DNA from: Desulfovibrio sp. Dsv1 | Lineage (GTDB): Bacteria; Desulfobacterota; Desulfovibrionia; Desulfovibrionales; Desulfovibrionaceae | Length of the DNA stretch: 22,174 nucleotides | Assembly: GCA_000403945.1 (NCBI GenBank) | Contig: APFI01000286.1 | Coordinates: 1 to 22,174, forward strand | Reading direction: 5' to 3' | Notes under the pieces: model-generated | Told to the model about the DNA's origin: nothing | What the model saw: the letters and a program-made list of their open reading frames with translations, nothing else | Databases searched by the model: none | Translations under genes and position numbers: made by a program | Part shown: positions 1 to 7,594 of the stretch, in pieces | How the letters are laid out: each line of letters begins with the position of its first letter | How positions within the stretch are numbered: position 1 is the first letter of the stretch

Positions 1-87
1 TCTCGTCGTCGTCGTAGTCGCGGTCGCCGTCGTCGCGGCCGCTATCGCTCAGGCGTATTTGCACGTCGTGCGGGTATTAGAATGTGA
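1..87 (+). other. Possible 3' end of an Arg-rich CDS (frame ambiguous)
   Basis: The first 60 bases are a low-complexity CGT/CGC/GTC run. In frame 1 it reads as an arginine/glycine-rich tail ending in FARRAGIRM and a TGA at 85-87, which would be the C-terminus of a basic protein starting outside the window. Frame 2 is also open, to a TGA at 115-117, and reads as a Val/Ala-rich segment resembling a membrane helix. The minus strand is open too and reads as Asp-rich. With so little sequence I cannot tell which frame is used. The AT-rich stretch at 80-105 has a -10-like CATAAT at 94-99 but no matching -35. Confidence 0.25.
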
Positions 88-162
88 AGCTAACATAATT
101 ATCATTCGCCGCCCTTGACGCGCCCCCTTTTCTTCAGCACCATGCCCTCAGTAGGATCCGTC

Positions 163-972
163 ATGCCGGAAAAACCAGGACCACGCGGCACAAAGTCACG
201 GCAAAACACCGACAAGTTCGACGCGCCCGGCGGCGTGCGCCTGAACAAGGCCATTGCCGCCGCCGGTTTGTGTTCGCGGCGCAAGGCCGACGAATTGATT
301 CTTGCGGGCAAGGTGCTTGTCAACGGTGTTCTGGAGGCAAATCCGGCCCGGCATGTGCTGCCGGATGACCGCATCGCCGTCAACAAACGGGAACTTACTG
401 CGACACAGGAATACTGCTATCTGTTGTTGCACAAGCCCGTGCAGACAGTCTGCACGGGCAGCGATCCCGAGGGACGGCCCACGGTTATGGAATACCTCCC
501 GGCCGGATTGCGGCATCTGCGGCTTTATCCGGTAGGACGGCTGGACTATTTTTCGGAGGGTCTGCTGTTGTTGACCAATGATGGCGAATTGGCTCAGCGG
601 CTGACCCACCCTCGTTACCATCAGCCCAAGGTCTATGAAGTGCTGGTGCGCGGTCCCGTGCCGGAAACGGCGCTGACGGCCATGCGCCAAGGCATGCGCC
701 TTGCCGAGGGGCAGGAATTGCTGCCTGTGGATGTGGAACGAAAAACGGCGAACAGCGGCAACACCTTGCTGCGTATGGTGCTGCGCCAAGGCGTCAACCG
801 GCAGATCCGTCGTATGTGCCGGGATCTGGGGTTGACTATTTTGCGCCTGCGCCGCGTGGCTCAGGGGCAGCTGGATTTGGGCGAACTCAAATCCGGGCAG
901 GTGCGGCAACTGACCGCCCAGGAAGTGGCCGCCCTCAAAAGCGGCACCGGTCTTTTACCCTCTTCCGCTTAA
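163..972 (+). CDS. rluB: RluB/RsuA-family rRNA pseudouridine synthase
   Basis: Converts a specific uridine in rRNA (23S in RluB, 16S in RsuA) to pseudouridine in the cytoplasm. The 269-residue protein starts with a short basic tail, then an S4 RNA-binding domain (about 24-75, with LNKAIAAAGLCSRRKADELI). The catalytic domain has the family motif GRLDYFSEGLLLLTNDG, whose Asp128 is the expected catalytic residue, and the RsuA/RluB signature GVNRQIRRM at 210-218. I chose the ATG at 163 because AGGA lies 6 bases upstream. An in-frame ATG at 142 and a TTG at 115 are possible but lack a ribosome site. The length fits RluB better than the shorter RsuA or RluE, but substrate choice cannot be read from sequence. 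It converges on pgm across a 95-base gap with no convincing terminator. Confidence 0.88.
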   Translation: MPEKPGPRGTKSRQNTDKFDAPGGVRLNKAIAAAGLCSRRKADELILAGKVLVNGVLEANPARHVLPDDRIAVNKRELTATQEYCYLLLHKPVQTVCTGSDPEGRPTVMEYLPAGLRHLRLYPVGRLDYFSEGLLLLTNDGELAQRLTHPRYHQPKVYEVLVRGPVPETALTAMRQGMRLAEGQELLPVDVERKTANSGNTLLRMVLRQGVNRQIRRMCRDLGLTILRLRRVAQGQLDLGELKSGQVRQLTAQEVAALKSGTGLLPSSA

Positions 973-1067
973 CATGGTTATCTTAGCGAAGCGAGGCCCC
1001 GGCTGAGACGTGAAATTTGCCGGTAATGTTAATCCACGGCACTCTCCAGAGTTCAGAAAAAACCGGT

Positions 1068-2714
1068 CTATTCCCCTTTCAGCAGACGTTCCAGAAAGTC
1101 TATGGCATCCTTTTGCAGGGCGCAGAGCTGCGCTTCGCCCTTGAAGCTCTCGGTGTAGACCTTGCAGATGGTTTCCGTGCCCGATGGGCGCACGGCAAAC
1201 CAGCCGTCCTCGCTGACGACCTTGATCCCGCCGATGGGCGCGTCATTGCCCGGCGCGTGGGTTTGCACGGCGGTCACCGGCGAGCCGCCCAGGGTTTGCA
1301 GATTCACGCTTTCCGGCGTCAGCTCCTTGAGCAGCGACCGGGTGCGGTCGTCGGCTGGCGCGTCCAGGCGCTGGTAGACCGGCGCGCCGAGCCTGTCGGT
1401 CAGCCTTTGGTAGATTTCGCTGGGTGAAGCCTGTTCCTTGGCCATAATCTCGGCGGCCAGCAGGCACATCAACGGGCCGTCCTTGTCCGTGCTCCAGGGG
1501 GAGCCGTCAAAACAGAGGAAGGAAGCCCCGGCGCTCTCCTCGCAGCCCAGACCGCAACTCCGGTTGAGCAGATAGGGTACAAACCATTTGAAGCCCACGG
1601 GCACTTCCACCACAGGACGGCCCAAGTCCTTCCCCACTCTGTCCAGCATGGCGCTGGTCACCAGTGTTTTGCCGATGCCGCACTCGACTGGCCAGTCCGT
1701 TCGGGTGCGGAACAGATGCCAGGCCGCCACCGTCAGATAATGATTGGGATTCATCAGTTCCTGGCGAGTCACAATGCCGTGGCGGTCGGAATCCGGATCG
1801 CAGGCAAAGGCCAAGTCAAAGTCGTTGCGTATCTTCAGAATGTGGCTCATGGCATAGGGCGAGGAACAATCCATGCGGATCAGGCCGTCTTTGTCGCAGG
1901 GCACAAAGCGGAAGGTGGGGTCCACCTCCTTGTTGACCACAGTCAGGTCAATGCCATAGGCATCGGCAATGGGTTCCCAGAGCGACAGACTGGCCCCGCC
2001 CAGCGGATCCGCGCCCAGCCTGATACCCGAAGCGGCGATGGCTTTCATGTCCAGCACCTTGGGCAGGTCCTCCACATAGGCACGGATAAAGTCGTACTCT
2101 TCCACCAAGGGGGAAGCCTGGGCCGCGCGCAAGTGCATAAGCTGAACATTGCGGTTGCCGCTGTCTAGATAGGCATTGGCGCTTTTTTCAATCCAACCGG
2201 TGACTTCGGTTTCAGCCGGGCCGCCGTGAGGAGGATTGTATTTGAAGCCGCCGTCGCGCGGAGGATTGTGCGAAGGTGTAATGATGATGCCGTCGGCCAG
2301 ACCGCCGCTTCGCCCGGCGTTCCAGCGCAATATGGCGTGCGAAACGGCGGGCGTGGCGGTAAACGTCCCGTCTTTGGCGATGCGCACGCTGACGTCGTTG
2401 GCCACCAGCACTTCCAGGGCGGAACGGAAGGCCGCCTCGGACAGGGCGTGTGTGTCCCCACCCAGAAAAAGCGGGCCGTCAATGCCTTTGGCCTTGCGGT
2501 AATCACAGACGGCCTGGGTAATGGCATAGATATGTTCTTCATTGAAGGTATGCAGCACAGATGATCCGCGATGCCCGGAAGTACCGAACGATACCCGCTG
2601 GGCCGGAATTTTGGGGTTTGGGAATTCGGTGTAATAGGCGCTCATCAGCGAGGGGATGCGCTCCAGCTTCTCAGGCGCGGGCAGGTGCCCCGCATCACAA
2701 TGGACGATGGCCAT
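1068..2714 (-). CDS. pgm: Phosphoglucomutase (alpha-D-glucose-specific)
   Basis: Interconverts glucose-1-phosphate and glucose-6-phosphate, linking central carbon metabolism to nucleotide-sugar, glycogen and surface-polysaccharide synthesis. The 548 residues match the E. coli-type Pgm length (about 546). All four active-site signatures are visible: the phosphoserine loop TPSHNPP (Ser148), the Mg site DPDSDRHG (Asp306, 308, 310), the sugar loop GCEESAG (390-396) and the phosphate loop RPSGTE (509-514). The reading frame is open further upstream, but the ATG at 2714 has GGAGG 7 bases before it and gives the family N-terminus. It lies 70 bases downstream of a glycosyltransferase gene on the same strand, so co-transcription is likely. 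The pairing suggests that it supplies sugar phosphates for glycan assembly. Confidence 0.96.
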   Translation of the reverse strand: MAIVHCDAGHLPAPEKLERIPSLMSAYYTEFPNPKIPAQRVSFGTSGHRGSSVLHTFNEEHIYAITQAVCDYRKAKGIDGPLFLGGDTHALSEAAFRSALEVLVANDVSVRIAKDGTFTATPAVSHAILRWNAGRSGGLADGIIITPSHNPPRDGGFKYNPPHGGPAETEVTGWIEKSANAYLDSGNRNVQLMHLRAAQASPLVEEYDFIRAYVEDLPKVLDMKAIAASGIRLGADPLGGASLSLWEPIADAYGIDLTVVNKEVDPTFRFVPCDKDGLIRMDCSSPYAMSHILKIRNDFDLAFACDPDSDRHGIVTRQELMNPNHYLTVAAWHLFRTRTDWPVECGIGKTLVTSAMLDRVGKDLGRPVVEVPVGFKWFVPYLLNRSCGLGCEESAGASFLCFDGSPWSTDKDGPLMCLLAAEIMAKEQASPSEIYQRLTDRLGAPVYQRLDAPADDRTRSLLKELTPESVNLQTLGGSPVTAVQTHAPGNDAPIGGIKVVSEDGWFAVRPSGTETICKVYTESFKGEAQLCALQKDAIDFLERLLKGE

Positions 2715-2784
2715 AAAAAACCTCCAGCGTAGATGGCTCCAGTCTACGCCGGAACAGAACGCGCCGCAATCCTTGGGCGGACGT

Positions 2785-3798
2785 TCAGTGCGTCGCCAGA
2801 TTATGGAAAAAAGCCCGATGCCTCTCCCAGCGCGGGCCACACAGCTCACTGGCGATCATGCCGAAAGCCGTGCGGACAAAAATCCGGCGCAGATCTGCCT
2901 GCCCAAGGCGCATCCGGTGTGCCGAAGTTGCCCGCAATTGGCGGCAGTGCTCCGTCAGGCGCTGCGCCCGGACCATGCTTGTATGTCTTTGAGCCACAAG
3001 GCGGTGTCCGTTTTCGGCGATTTCCGCCAGTTGCCGGGGCCGGGCGAGATAGGAGGACGCGATGCGGGCGGCTTCAGCCGCATTGTTTTTCGGATATGGG
3101 GGCAGAATGCTTTCATCCGGCGTGAACAATTCACCCAGGCCGTTATCGCAGCGCTCCATAAGCAGAACTGAACCGCAGCCCATGGCCTCAAAACAGCGGA
3201 AATTGAGTTCGGAAAAGGCGGTCTGATTTAGCACGATACGGCTGCGCCGGAAGACAGGAAAAAAGTCGCCCGAGCGTATCACCAAAGGGTGCAAGGCGCG
3301 GAAATTCCGTAAAAAAGGTTCCCGTCCAAGGTTGTTCTTATGCCCCAGCGTGCCCACAAACGCCACAGGAATATCCCGCATGTCAAAAGGAGCGGTCTCG
3401 TCCGCAGAGCGGCAGAACAGGGGAAACCACTGCGCGGGTAAGCCCTCGCCGGTAAACAGGGACAGAAAGTCCTTTTGGGCCACCAGCACCAGATCAAAAC
3501 CCCGCGCGTACGGCAGATGCCACGGGTTGCAGTAGGTATCAATGGAATAATAAAGCGAAGGGCACGGCGCGGATTCAGGATCAATCAGCAACGGCAGGTT
3601 GCCGTCATCAGCATAAAACAGCATGTCCGGGGTAAAGCCCCGTCCCGCTGCCTGTTCGAGCAGGTTGCGCACTGTTCCCGGGTGCGACAGTGGGATATCC
3701 GCCTCCGGGTTCGGGCAGACCGACAACACAGCATGGCCAAGTTGACGCAGAGACTGCGCCAGGTACTGACCGCCCACGTAAAGGATGCATAGCCTCAT
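2785..3798 (-). CDS. CgeB-like family 1 glycosyltransferase
   Basis: Probable cytoplasmic GT-B glycosyltransferase of the CgeB / Glyco_trans_1_2 type, transferring an unknown sugar to a surface glycan or protein. The 337-residue protein has an N-terminal Rossmann-like half (MRLCILYVGGQYLAQSLRQL), the FVGT turn at 147-150 common in CgeB proteins, and a C-terminal half with NFRCFEAMGCGS (199-210) followed by an alpha-helical tail. In this family the F-E-x-x-x-x-G segment contributes to donor binding. The ATG at 3798 is used; a TTG 6 bases earlier is also in frame, and neither has a good ribosome site. Only 12 bases separate the start from an IS200 transposase relic, so its promoter must lie in or beyond the relic. 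It is probably in one transcript with pgm. Confidence 0.75.
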   Translation of the reverse strand: MRLCILYVGGQYLAQSLRQLGHAVLSVCPNPEADIPLSHPGTVRNLLEQAAGRGFTPDMLFYADDGNLPLLIDPESAPCPSLYYSIDTYCNPWHLPYARGFDLVLVAQKDFLSLFTGEGLPAQWFPLFCRSADETAPFDMRDIPVAFVGTLGHKNNLGREPFLRNFRALHPLVIRSGDFFPVFRRSRIVLNQTAFSELNFRCFEAMGCGSVLLMERCDNGLGELFTPDESILPPYPKNNAAEAARIASSYLARPRQLAEIAENGHRLVAQRHTSMVRAQRLTEHCRQLRATSAHRMRLGQADLRRIFVRTAFGMIASELCGPRWERHRAFFHNLATH

Positions 3799-3810
3799 CT
3801 TCAATAATAA

Positions 3811-4100
3811 CTATAGTCCGGCAAAGCCGGGGTTTTTCATATGTATTCTTGAATTCCTGTCATCTTCATTGCGATATTTAAACTTCATGTCGCTGAATTG
3901 CCCATGCAGCATCAACCTGTTTTTACCCTCCAGGTAGCCCATAAAATCCGGCACGCTCATTTCAGTGGATATTTCGAGCAGCATGCGGATATGATCAGGG
4001 CAACAAACACCCGCCCCCGGGTATCTTTACGTCCTTCCATTCCATTCACATAACTTGTGGAAAACCTGACGGCGATATTTATAGGCGCAGAGACTTATGT
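3811..4100 (-). pseudogene. Decayed IS200/IS605-type TnpA transposase remnant
   Basis: The minus-strand translation keeps recognisable IS200 TnpA blocks in order: KYRRQVF then KLCEW near 4080-4030, CCPDHIRMLLEI and MSVPDFMGYLEGK in the middle, and FSDMKFKYRN towards 3860. The gene is dead. About ten residues are missing between the first two blocks, an in-frame TAA follows the GRT after KLCEW, the second His of the HUH nuclease motif is Arg (DHIRM instead of DHIHM), and the C-terminal part that carries the catalytic Tyr is gone. The frame runs into a TAG at 3811-3813, preceded in reading order by a small hairpin (CCGGC/GCCGG, 3818-3830). Family membership rests on recalled TnpA motifs, not on a search. 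Confidence 0.8.
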
Positions 4101-4122
4101 TTTTTGCGGGAGGTTTCTTAGA

Positions 4123-4155
4123 CAAAAAGGGCCGTCCCAGAGGAGGGACAGCCCT
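4123..4155 (-). terminator. Rho-independent terminator of the S1-htrA operon
   Basis: Read on the minus strand, AGGGCTGTCCC and GGGACGGCCCT form an 11-bp stem (one G-U pair) with a six-base loop, followed directly by a run of T. It lies 20 bases after the htrA stop codon, as expected for an intrinsic terminator. Confidence 0.9.
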
Positions 4156-4174
4156 GACACAGTTGGAACGGCGT

Positions 4175-5608
4175 TTACTTGCCGAGGGGTATGGTGCGGA
4201 AATAGACATCCCCGCGCCGTTCAATCTGCAGCATGACTGCCCCGCGCTTCACGCCTTCTTCCTTGACGATCCTGGAAAGGGCTTCGCCGCTGTTCACGGG
4301 CTTCAGATTGGCCTTGAGAATCACGTCGCCAGGACGCAGGTCGGCTTCAGCGGCGGGCTTGTCGGGATCGACATCGACGATCATCAGGCCTTCGTCCTTG
4401 TTGAGCTTCAGCTCGCGGCGTTCCTCAGTCTTGAGGGGGCGCACGGAGAGGCCCAGCAAGCCTTCGTCCTGCTTCTTCTGGCCCATGCCGGGCCGCCCAT
4501 CGCTCTGGCCGCTCTTGCGTTCGCCCAAAGTGACCTTGAGGTCGAAGTTCTTGCCGTCGCGCCAGACGGTCAGCACGGCGTCGCTGCCGGGGGCCTTGTC
4601 GGCAATGGAGCGCAACAGGGCCGAGGCGTCTTCGATATCTTTCTTGTCTACAGCGATGATGACGTCGCCGTCCTTCATACCGGCCTTGGCCGCAGGTTCA
4701 TTTTCAATAACGCTGCCCACCAGGGCGCCCCTGGATTCTTTCATGCCCAAGGCCTTGGCGGTGTTTTCATCCACGTCCTGGATGCTCACGCCGATCCATC
4801 CGCGGCTGATTTTTTTGCCGCTCTTGATCTGGTCAATGATTTTGGCGGTCATGTTGCTGGGAATGGCAAAGCCGATGCCCTGACCACTGGCGATGATGGC
4901 CGTGTTGATGCCCACCACCTGACCGGCCATGTTCAGCAGCGGGCCGCCGCTGTTGCCGGGGTTGATGGATGCGTCGGTCTGAAGGAAGTTGTCGAACGGC
5001 CCGGAGCGGATGTTACGGCCCTTGGCCGAAAGAATACCGGCGGTCACCGTGTGGTCCAGACCAAAGGGATTGCCGATGGCCAGCAACCATTCGCCCACCT
5101 TGAGCGCGTCGGAATCGCCGAATGTCAAGAACGGCAGGGATTTTTTGGCATCCACCTTCAGCAGGGCCAGGTCGATTTCCTCATCGGAACCGATCAGCTT
5201 GGCCTTGAGCGTCTCGCTCTTGCCGTTGTTTTCGTCCAGGGTGACGTGAATCACGTCGGCGTCGGCCACCACGTGATTGTTGGTCACGATGTAGCCGTCA
5301 GCGGACACCAGAAAACCGGAGCCCAGCGACTTTTGCTTCTGCTGGGGACGTTTTCCGCCGCGCCCCTTGCTGCCGCCGAACTGGTCAAAAAACTTTTCAA
5401 AACCGGGGGGCATGTTACGGAACATCTCGTCGAAGAAATCTTCAGGCCCGCCCCCGGAAGTCTTGCGTTCCGTGCTGATGTTGATCACAGCCGGGCCGCT
5501 TTTTGCCGCCAGTTCGCTGAAGTCAGGCAAATCCGCCGCCTGCGAAAGCTGGGCCGAGGCCAGAAAGGTCACGGCCAGCAGGGCGGCGAGGTGTTTTTTT
5601 AGAGTCAT
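4175..5608 (-). CDS. htrA: Periplasmic serine protease HtrA/DegQ type
   Basis: Degrades and chaperones misfolded envelope proteins in the periplasm. The 477-residue product begins with a Sec signal peptide (KK then a hydrophobic core; likely cleavage after SQA, residue 24). The trypsin-like domain carries the triad His112 (TNNHVV), Asp146 (EEIDLALL) and Ser220 (GNSGGP). PDZ1 (about 267-360) and PDZ2 (about 383-470) follow, giving the full two-PDZ DegP/DegQ layout. Residues 49-95 form a Gly/Lys/Gln-rich flexible segment where DegP has its LA loop. The ATG at 5608 has GAGGAG 7 bases upstream; an in-frame ATG at 5623 overlaps the upstream stop as TAATG but would add residues before the signal peptide. 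It is the second gene of an operon with the S1 protein, and a strong terminator follows. Which of DegP, DegQ or DegS it corresponds to is not resolved, though two PDZ domains exclude DegS. Confidence 0.95.
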   Translation of the reverse strand: MTLKKHLAALLAVTFLASAQLSQAADLPDFSELAAKSGPAVINISTERKTSGGGPEDFFDEMFRNMPPGFEKFFDQFGGSKGRGGKRPQQKQKSLGSGFLVSADGYIVTNNHVVADADVIHVTLDENNGKSETLKAKLIGSDEEIDLALLKVDAKKSLPFLTFGDSDALKVGEWLLAIGNPFGLDHTVTAGILSAKGRNIRSGPFDNFLQTDASINPGNSGGPLLNMAGQVVGINTAIIASGQGIGFAIPSNMTAKIIDQIKSGKKISRGWIGVSIQDVDENTAKALGMKESRGALVGSVIENEPAAKAGMKDGDVIIAVDKKDIEDASALLRSIADKAPGSDAVLTVWRDGKNFDLKVTLGERKSGQSDGRPGMGQKKQDEGLLGLSVRPLKTEERRELKLNKDEGLMIVDVDPDKPAAEADLRPGDVILKANLKPVNSGEALSRIVKEEGVKRGAVMLQIERRGDVYFRTIPLGK

Positions 5609-5622
5609 GGAACCACTCCTCA

Positions 5623-7089
5623 TTACTTGTTTTGCAGAGCTTTTTGCAACGCCTGTGCCATAATGCCCATTCCGTTGCCGGAAGAGAATGCACCGGCTGC
5701 GGCATGCTGTTTCCAGGCTTTGTCGTCGGCGGCCGAGACAGCTTCGGAACCTTCCGGGGCCAAACTGATGCGCCGGGCGACACTGTCCAGATTTTGAACA
5801 ATCAGGGTCACGCTGTCACCCTTGTCCAGCTTGCTGAGCTGAGCAGCGTTTTTGGCGTTCCTGATCACGCCAGCAGGCAGCAGCCCCGTGATACCGGGAG
5901 CCAGGCTCACAAACAGGCCGTGTCGGGTACGGCTTTCAATAGTGCCGGTTACCGCGGAACCCATGGCAAAGCGCTGGGCCGCGTCCTGCCAGGGGTCGCC
6001 CTCGGCATCGCGCAGGCTCAGGGCGATGCGCCGGGTTTCCGCGTTGACGTTCTTGATCTTGACGGAAACCGTCTCATCCGCGCTGAGCACTTCCTCAGGC
6101 TTCATGATCCGCTTGGCCCAGGACATTTCGGAAATATGGATCAGGCCTTCCACGCCGGGCAGCAGTTCAACAAACGCGCCGAAAGGCGCTAGGCGCACCA
6201 CCCTGCCCTGCACCACGTCACCGGGGTTCAGGAGCGCGGGCGCGTCCTGCCAGGGATCGCCCTCGGCCTGTTTGCGCGAAAGGGAAATGCGGATCTGGCC
6301 TTTGTCGTTTTTACTGATGCCGATCACCTTGACCCGGACCATATCGCCGGGGGATACGGCTTCGTCCGCCGAACCCACGCGGGACCAGGATAGCTCGGAG
6401 AGATGGATCATGCCTTCCACCGCCGGAGCCAGTTCCATAAACGCGCCAAAGGGCGCCAGACGGGTGATCCGCCCTTCCACGGTGTCGCCCTCCTTGAGGG
6501 TTTCCAGCAGCTTGTCCAGATTTTCCTGGCGTTCGCGGTCCAGCAGGGCGCGGCGAGAGACCACGATATTGCGGCCCCGGTTTTCCACGCGGATGATCAG
6601 GAATTGCATGCCCCGACCCACCATGGACTCGGCGTCGCTCGGCGCGGCGTCCATCTGGCTGCCGGGACAGAAGGCGGTTTTGCCCAGCACTTCCACCGCA
6701 TAACCGCCCTTGCGCACGGCGGTCACGCGGCCGTCTACCGGCAGGGCGGCGTCGCGTGCCTCTTCCAGCGCGGCCACGCCACTGCCGCTCATGGAGCGGG
6801 AAAGACGGATTTCCTGCGAAGAAACAGCAATGACCCAAGCTTCCACGCTGTCGCCGGGCCCCGCGCTTTCCTTGCCTTCGGCATTCAGAATGTCCTTGCG
6901 GTCCATGATGCCGTCCACCTTTATACCTACATCCACAAAGACGCTGTCCCCGGTGATGGCAATGACGGTGCCGCTGACCTTCTGGCCCGGCTGCAAATGG
7001 CCGGAAGAAGCACTGTGGGCCGCCAGCATGGCGGCAAAATCTTCAGTGTCTTCTTCCTGCGCGGGGCTTTCTGTTTTTTCCTCAGTCAT
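5623..7089 (-). CDS. S1-domain RNA-binding protein (five S1 repeats)
   Basis: Binds single-stranded RNA, probably acting with the ribosome in mRNA recruitment like ribosomal protein S1. The 488 residues contain five S1/OB repeats at about 33-98, 115-182, 198-272, 287-360 and 374-446. Repeats 3 and 4 are the most canonical (RLAPFGAFMEL, RLAPFGAFVELLPG, VEGLIHISEMSW). Repeats 1, 2 and 5 are diverged, as in S1-type proteins whose first repeats bind the ribosome. The N-terminus is acidic (MTEEKTESPAQEEDTEDF), and the tail is Ala/Gly-rich with little predicted structure. Canonical rpsA has six repeats in E. coli, so this may be the organism's S1 or a second S1-like protein. A GGAGGAGCAGGA stretch precedes the ATG. 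The stop overlaps the htrA region as TAATG, suggesting translational coupling. Confidence 0.88.
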   Translation of the reverse strand: MTEEKTESPAQEEDTEDFAAMLAAHSASSGHLQPGQKVSGTVIAITGDSVFVDVGIKVDGIMDRKDILNAEGKESAGPGDSVEAWVIAVSSQEIRLSRSMSGSGVAALEEARDAALPVDGRVTAVRKGGYAVEVLGKTAFCPGSQMDAAPSDAESMVGRGMQFLIIRVENRGRNIVVSRRALLDRERQENLDKLLETLKEGDTVEGRITRLAPFGAFMELAPAVEGMIHLSELSWSRVGSADEAVSPGDMVRVKVIGISKNDKGQIRISLSRKQAEGDPWQDAPALLNPGDVVQGRVVRLAPFGAFVELLPGVEGLIHISEMSWAKRIMKPEEVLSADETVSVKIKNVNAETRRIALSLRDAEGDPWQDAAQRFAMGSAVTGTIESRTRHGLFVSLAPGITGLLPAGVIRNAKNAAQLSKLDKGDSVTLIVQNLDSVARRISLAPEGSEAVSAADDKAWKQHAAAGAFSSGNGMGIMAQALQKALQNK

Positions 7090-7131
7090 ATTTCCTGCTC
7101 CTCCGAACTGAGCGTTTTGTTCAAGTTGATA

Positions 7132-7160
7132 ATCATAGCCTATCCTTTTACAGAAGACAA
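7132..7160 (-). promoter_or_regulatory. Sigma-70-like promoter of the S1-htrA operon
   Basis: On the minus strand TTGTCT (7160-7155) and TATGAT (7137-7132) are separated by exactly 17 bases. The -10 matches consensus at 5 of 6 positions and the -35 at 4 of 6. It predicts a transcript start near 7125 and a leader of about 36 bases carrying the GGAGGAGCAGGA ribosome site. Confidence 0.6.
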
Positions 7161-7578
7161 TGAATGGCCGGGGGGCCGCTTTTGGGACGGATCACGGCCT
7201 TGGCATATGGCTTCCGGCATGCATGGGGCGTCCGCGCGGATCATGAAGACTGGTTGAATTTATACGCTGTATAATTTTTATGCAGAACGATGCCGCGGAG
7301 TTCTGATTCCGCCCGGCTTTTTTCAGCGGCACAGGTGCGAATTTTGATTTTTAACACAACATTCTTCATCTGATACATGAAATATTCTTTACAACCACAC
7401 CTTGAAAACCGGATTACCCCGGCGGTGTCAGCATATTAGTTATCAACCCGCGCAGAAAGGAATTGATGAGGAACACGTCCCCGCAGGTTGAAGCCTCGCG
7501 CGCCGGCTCAGCGATAATAGCCTGGATGAAGGATCCAATGGGGGCCGAGCCTAGTTTGTCTGGCGTACCTAGCCGACG
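7161..7578. other. Gene-poor stretch between the S1 promoter and hslU
   Basis: No recognisable gene or RNA family. Positions 7260-7274 form a perfect inverted repeat (TTATAC-GCT-GTATAA) that includes a consensus TATAAT on the plus strand (7270-7275), but no -35 lies at the right distance. A small GCGGA/TCCGC hairpin (7295-7312) is followed by TTTTTT at 7318-7323, so a very short plus-strand RNA is conceivable. The part from 7414 to 7578 is open in a coding-like way on the minus strand and, from 7466, on the plus strand. Short ORFs near 7160-7260 look like chance. Confidence 0.5.
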
Positions 7579-7594
7579 CTACAAAATATACTGA
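7466..7594 (+). CDS. Possible 42-residue small protein
   Basis: An ATG at 7466 has AAAGGA ending 5 bases upstream and opens a 42-codon frame ending in TGA at 7592-7594, overlapping the last codons of hslU on the other strand. It begins MRNTSPQVEASRAGS and ends SGVPSRRYKIY. I recognise no family. The opposite strand is also open over the same bases, so at most one is likely real. The good ribosome site is the main support. Confidence 0.25.
   Translation: MRNTSPQVEASRAGSAIIAWMKDPMGAEPSLSGVPSRRYKIY

Noticed and set aside
196..909. Minus-strand open frame opposite rluB
   Set aside because: The plus strand carries the S4 domain and catalytic GRLD motif. The antisense product is His/Gln-rich shadow coding.
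973..1067. Terminator between the converging rluB and pgm genes
   Set aside because: Possible stems (TGCCG/CGGCA, CTCT/AGAG) are short, have long loops or lack a T-run.
4097..5602. Long plus-strand open frame (501 codons) opposite htrA
   Set aside because: It is antisense to a protease with an intact triad and two PDZ domains. Its His/Gly/Ala-rich composition is typical of the reverse complement of GC-rich coding DNA, and it starts inside the htrA terminator.
7579..7581. Pyrrolysine or programmed readthrough at the hslU TAG
   Set aside because: The C-terminal LSQYIL must be free to enter HslV, so extension would disable the complex. No stem-loop typical of recoding is seen after the stop.
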